This document shows positions 21,550-23,992 of a DNA stretch of 23,992 nucleotides, in pieces. Position 1 is the stretch's first letter; every line of letters starts with the position of its first letter. A program made the position numbers and the translations under genes. The notes beneath the pieces are model-generated. The model was not told where the DNA came from, searched no databases, and worked only from the letters and a program-made list of their open reading frames with translations. Origin of the DNA: a virus. Where the stretch lies: IMG/VR virus record IMGVR_UViG_3300042881_000628, positions 1 through 23,992 of that record. The stretch is one strand, 5' to 3'.

Positions 21550-21585
21550 AAAAAAGAACCCCGCCAAGCGTGAACTCGGCGGGGT
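21550..21585 (-). terminator. Leftward intrinsic terminator
   Basis: ACCCCGCC (21558-21565) and GGCGGGGT (21578-21585) form an 8-bp perfect stem with a 12-base loop. Read on the minus strand the stem is followed by TCTTTTTT (complement of the A-run at 21550-21555), a standard intrinsic terminator. On the plus strand no T-run follows, so rightward termination would be weak. It lies just after the helicase stop. Confidence 0.72.
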
Positions 21586-21598
21586 GTGCAACATCGAC

Positions 21599-21638
21599 AA
21601 AGGAGGAGACGCCGGTTAACCGGCGCCCGTATGGTATG
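21599..21638 (+). promoter_or_regulatory. Primase ribosome-binding site with interposed hairpin and 2-codon ORF
   Basis: AAAGGAGG at 21599-21606 is an excellent Shine-Dalgarno but lies 29 bases before the primase ATG (21636). In between is the 16-bp perfect palindrome CGCCGGTTAACCGGCG (21610-21625, 6-bp stem with TTAA loop), then ATG GTA TGA at 21631-21639. If the hairpin forms, the Shine-Dalgarno is about 8 bases from ATG 21631 and 13 from ATG 21636. The TGA of the minicistron overlaps the primase ATG. Confidence 0.6.
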
Positions 21639-23992
21639 ACATCATCGAGCATCGTGCAACAACATCCCGCGTCTGTTGACGCCTACATCAGACACGGGTG
21701 GTCGCTTGTGCCCATCCCACCGGGCACCAAGGGGCCGCGCACCGTGGGGTGGAACCGGCGCGAGTCGGCCCTGCGCTCTCAGGCCGATCTGCCCCCCGCG
21801 CACGGCATCGGCCTGGCCCATGCCTACAGCGGCACGATGGCCCTGGACATCGACGACTGGTTCACTGCCACCACGATGCTCTCGTTCATGGGCGTTGACC
21901 TGGCTGCGCTCTACGATGCGCCCGATGCGGTGATCGTGGACAGTGGACGGCAGGGCCACGGGAAGCTGCTGTACGCCATGCCCTTCGGCCTAGCGCTGCC
22001 GAGCAAGAAACTCATGGTGGACGTGGACGGCAAGGTGTCCAACTACCTCGACTTCCGATGCGCCACGGCCGACGGCCTGACGATGCAGGACGTACTGCCG
22101 CCGAGCATCCACCCCGACACGCAGCAGCCCTACCGCTGGGCAGGGCGCGGGCACTGGATGCGCATGCCGCTCATCCCGCCTGCACTACTCGACTTGTGGC
22201 AGACGCTGCTGAACGAGCCAGCGCCCGCGCCATCGCAGCCCACTGACACGGTGGAGGTGAACTGGTCCGAGATCCGCAGCGCACTGGACTCGATCAGTCC
22301 CGATGTCAGCCGCGACGAGTGGATCACCTGCGGCATGGCGCTGCACTGGGCAGGCACGCAGACCAATGACCTCGATGGCGCGTTCACCACCTGGCAGCAG
22401 TGGAGCGCCAAGAGCGCCGACAAGTACCCGGGTGATCGTGCCATCGCGGCGCAGTGGCGCTCGTTCAAGAGCGACAAGGCCACGGCGGTCAAGCTCGGCA
22501 GCCTGTTCCACCTGGCCCGACAGTCGGGCTGGGTGAAGCCCCCGCTGGACGCATCGGCCCTGTTCAAGCCCGCCGAGGCGCTGACCCAGCCGCAGGTGCT
22601 CATTGAGTCCAGCCGGGTGCCAGCGCCCGTGATGCGCGTGGAGTGGTGGCCGCAGGCCCTGGCCGACCGGGCCACCGAGGTCAGCGAGCACATTGGGTGC
22701 GACCCCATCGTGCCACTGTTCTCGGGCCTGGCGGCGGTGGCCGGTGCCATCGATGCCCGCTCCCGGCTGCGGCTGATGGAGGGCTACGAGGTGCCGCCGA
22801 TCATCTGGCTGATGACCATCGGCTCGCCCGCAGACAAGAAGACCCCGGGCGCGAGTCCGATGGTCGAGGTGTTGCACCAGATCGAGGCCGAGGATTACCC
22901 GGCCTTCAAGAAGCGCATGCTGGACTGGGAGGCGCTGGAGGCCCGGCATGCGGTGAGCAAGAAGGAGTTCCTCGATGCCGCCTCCAGCCTTGATGTGACG
23001 GGGAACACGGCGCTGCCCACGGTGTCAGACCTGCCGCCCCAGCCCCAGCCGCTGCGCCTAAAGGTCTCCGACATCACCAGCCAGAAGCTGGTGAGGTATG
23101 CGGCAGAGCGGCCGCGTGGCCTGCTGTGCTACCTGGACGAGATGGCCGCCTGGACCAAGAAGATGAGCGACCGCCAGAGCGGCGAGGATCGCTCGACGTG
23201 GGTGCAGGCCTACGAGGCGAGGCGGTACGAGTATGACCGGGTAGGCGGCGGTGCGATCCTTGCCGAGTGCTTCGCGGTGAGCGTCTACGGCAACATCCAG
23301 CCGCTGGTCTACCGGGCCACGGTCGAGGCGCTGGCTACCGACGGCCTGCTGCAGCGGTTCATCCCCGGCATCCTGGACACGCGCAAGACCCGGCGCGGTG
23401 AGCCTGGCCCGCCGGCGCACTCGGCTGGGTGGGACCAGTTGGTGCGCCTGGTGTACTCACTGCCGGCACAGACCTACACGCTGGCCCCGGATGCCTTCAC
23501 GCTGTTTCGAGAGTTCCAACTGTGGTTCGAGCAGAGCAAACGCGACGAGGTGGTGCTGGAGGCGGATCCCGCGTTCCTGACGGCCTACGGGAAGCTGGAG
23601 GGCACTGCGGCGCGCCTCGCGCTGCTGTTCCATGTGATCGAGTGCCCCTTCAGTAGCGTGGTCAGCCGTTCGACCCTTGAGCGGGCCATCAGCATGGTGC
23701 GCGGGTACGTGATCCCGGCGCTGCGGTACACGCTGGCCGAGTTCACCGGGGACTCGTTCGATATCTGGGTGCAGGGCTGGCTGCTGTACCACTGCGCGGG
23801 CAAGACCACGGTGACCCTCTCCGAGGTCAAGCGAGGCGCACGGCGGCGCATGGAGAAGGTCCAGAGCACCATCCTACAGGACCGCATGGTCATCGGTGCC
23901 ATGCAGACCCTAGAGGAGGCCGGCTGGGTTGTGCGGCTCGATGACGGCTCGCGTGAGCACCTGCATCAGGCCGACTGGGCGATCAACCCGGC
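21636..23992 (+). CDS. Prim-Pol/PriCT/DUF3987 primase-helicase, 3' end missing
   Basis: An open frame of 785 codons that runs off the window. Residues about 10-180 are an archaeo-eukaryotic-type Prim-Pol domain: ALDIDDW (D71, D73), SGRQGHGKLLY (H108) and NYLDFR (D139), followed by VLPPSIHPDT..YRW. Residues about 208-285 match PriCT-2 (VNWSEIRSALDSISPDVSRD, EWITCGMALHWAG). From about residue 330 it is DUF3987, a helicase-like ATPase: a Walker A-type GSPADKKTP (from G396), a Walker B LLCYLDEMAAW (D501, E502) and VYGNIQP. The enzyme should lay primers and unwind DNA at phage forks. The Walker A loop has Lys in place of the usual Gly before KT. Translation start ATG 21636 is discussed with its unusual leader. 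Confidence 0.9.
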   Translation, partial: MTSSSIVQQHPASVDAYIRHGWSLVPIPPGTKGPRTVGWNRRESALRSQADLPPAHGIGLAHAYSGTMALDIDDWFTATTMLSFMGVDLAALYDAPDAVIVDSGRQGHGKLLYAMPFGLALPSKKLMVDVDGKVSNYLDFRCATADGLTMQDVLPPSIHPDTQQPYRWAGRGHWMRMPLIPPALLDLWQTLLNEPAPAPSQPTDTVEVNWSEIRSALDSISPDVSRDEWITCGMALHWAGTQTNDLDGAFTTWQQWSAKSADKYPGDRAIAAQWRSFKSDKATAVKLGSLFHLARQSGWVKPPLDASALFKPAEALTQPQVLIESSRVPAPVMRVEWWPQALADRATEVSEHIGCDPIVPLFSGLAAVAGAIDARSRLRLMEGYEVPPIIWLMTIGSPADKKTPGASPMVEVLHQIEAEDYPAFKKRMLDWEALEARHAVSKKEFLDAASSLDVTGNTALPTVSDLPPQPQPLRLKVSDITSQKLVRYAAERPRGLLCYLDEMAAWTKKMSDRQSGEDRSTWVQAYEARRYEYDRVGGGAILAECFAVSVYGNIQPLVYRATVEALATDGLLQRFIPGILDTRKTRRGEPGPPAHSAGWDQLVRLVYSLPAQTYTLAPDAFTLFREFQLWFEQSKRDEVVLEADPAFLTAYGKLEGTAARLALLFHVIECPFSSVVSRSTLERAISMVRGYVIPALRYTLAEFTGDSFDIWVQGWLLYHCAGKTTVTLSEVKRGARRRMEKVQSTILQDRMVIGAMQTLEEAGWVVRLDDGSREHLHQADWAINP

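Noticed and set aside
21544-21573. Nine-codon ORF after the helicase stop (MTKKEPRQA)
   Set aside because: Its sequence is explained by the A-run and stem of the terminator; no ribosome-binding site.
1-23992. CRISPR arrays, tRNA genes, insertion sequences, attachment sites
   Set aside because: I looked for regular direct repeats, cloverleaf-like ends, transposase motifs and integrase genes and saw none; the only tandem repeat is the short in-frame one at 1567-1602.

Overview
This window is a stretch of tailed-phage (or prophage) DNA, most likely from a podovirus with a P22-like tail. There are no rRNA or tRNA genes and no host metabolic operons. Genes are packed tightly, and most neighbours overlap by ATGA or GTGA. 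The bulk of the DNA is GC-rich (for example 37 G/C of 60 at 18241-18300). Together with the small-protein families seen, this suggests a high-GC Gram-negative host; a betaproteobacterium such as a member of the Burkholderiales is a guess from style, not proof. No integrase, portal, capsid or terminase lies in the window, so lifestyle and genome ends cannot be judged.

Layout. (1) 1-11067, rightward late genes: the end of a LamG-domain virion protein, two small accessory proteins, a P22 gp10-like stabilisation protein, a coiled-coil plus beta-domain protein that may be the tail needle, two small hypothetical proteins, three DNA-ejection-type proteins in the P22 order (gp7, gp20, gp16) and a tailspike with a P22-type head-binding domain. 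(2) 11064-13125, lysis region: a small HExxH protein, an intruding HNH-like/AP2 gene, a single-TM protein, a holin and an M15 peptidase endolysin. (3) 13122-14464, five small leftward genes, convergent with the lysis genes. (4) 14488-14526, a control region: an 8-bp inverted repeat that contains two fully overlapping divergent sigma70-like promoters. (5) 14526-23992, rightward early/replication genes: a ribbon-helix-helix regulator, a Pro/Ala-rich protein, a DUF2800 Fe-S-type nuclease, a DUF2815 protein, a PAPS-reductase-like protein, a compact family B DNA polymerase, a 49-aa ORF, a VRR-NUC nuclease, a SNF2-type helicase and a Prim-Pol/PriCT/DUF3987 primase-helicase that runs off the window.

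How it fits together. The right half looks like a self-sufficient replication and recombination module (nuclease, ssDNA-binding candidate, polymerase, junction nuclease, helicase, primase). The left half builds the ejection apparatus and receptor-binding parts and ends in lysis. The RHH protein encoded beside the palindrome is the obvious candidate to switch between the leftward accessory operon and the rightward replication operon.

Most noteworthy observations: the interleaved promoters in one RHH-type operator with a predicted leaderless repressor mRNA; a consensus Shine-Dalgarno separated from the primase start by a perfect 16-bp palindrome and a two-codon minicistron; AT-richer islands (LamG C-terminal domain, tailspike body, HNH-AP2 gene, PAPS-reductase-like gene) that mark exchangeable modules; and a leftward terminator in a wholly rightward region.
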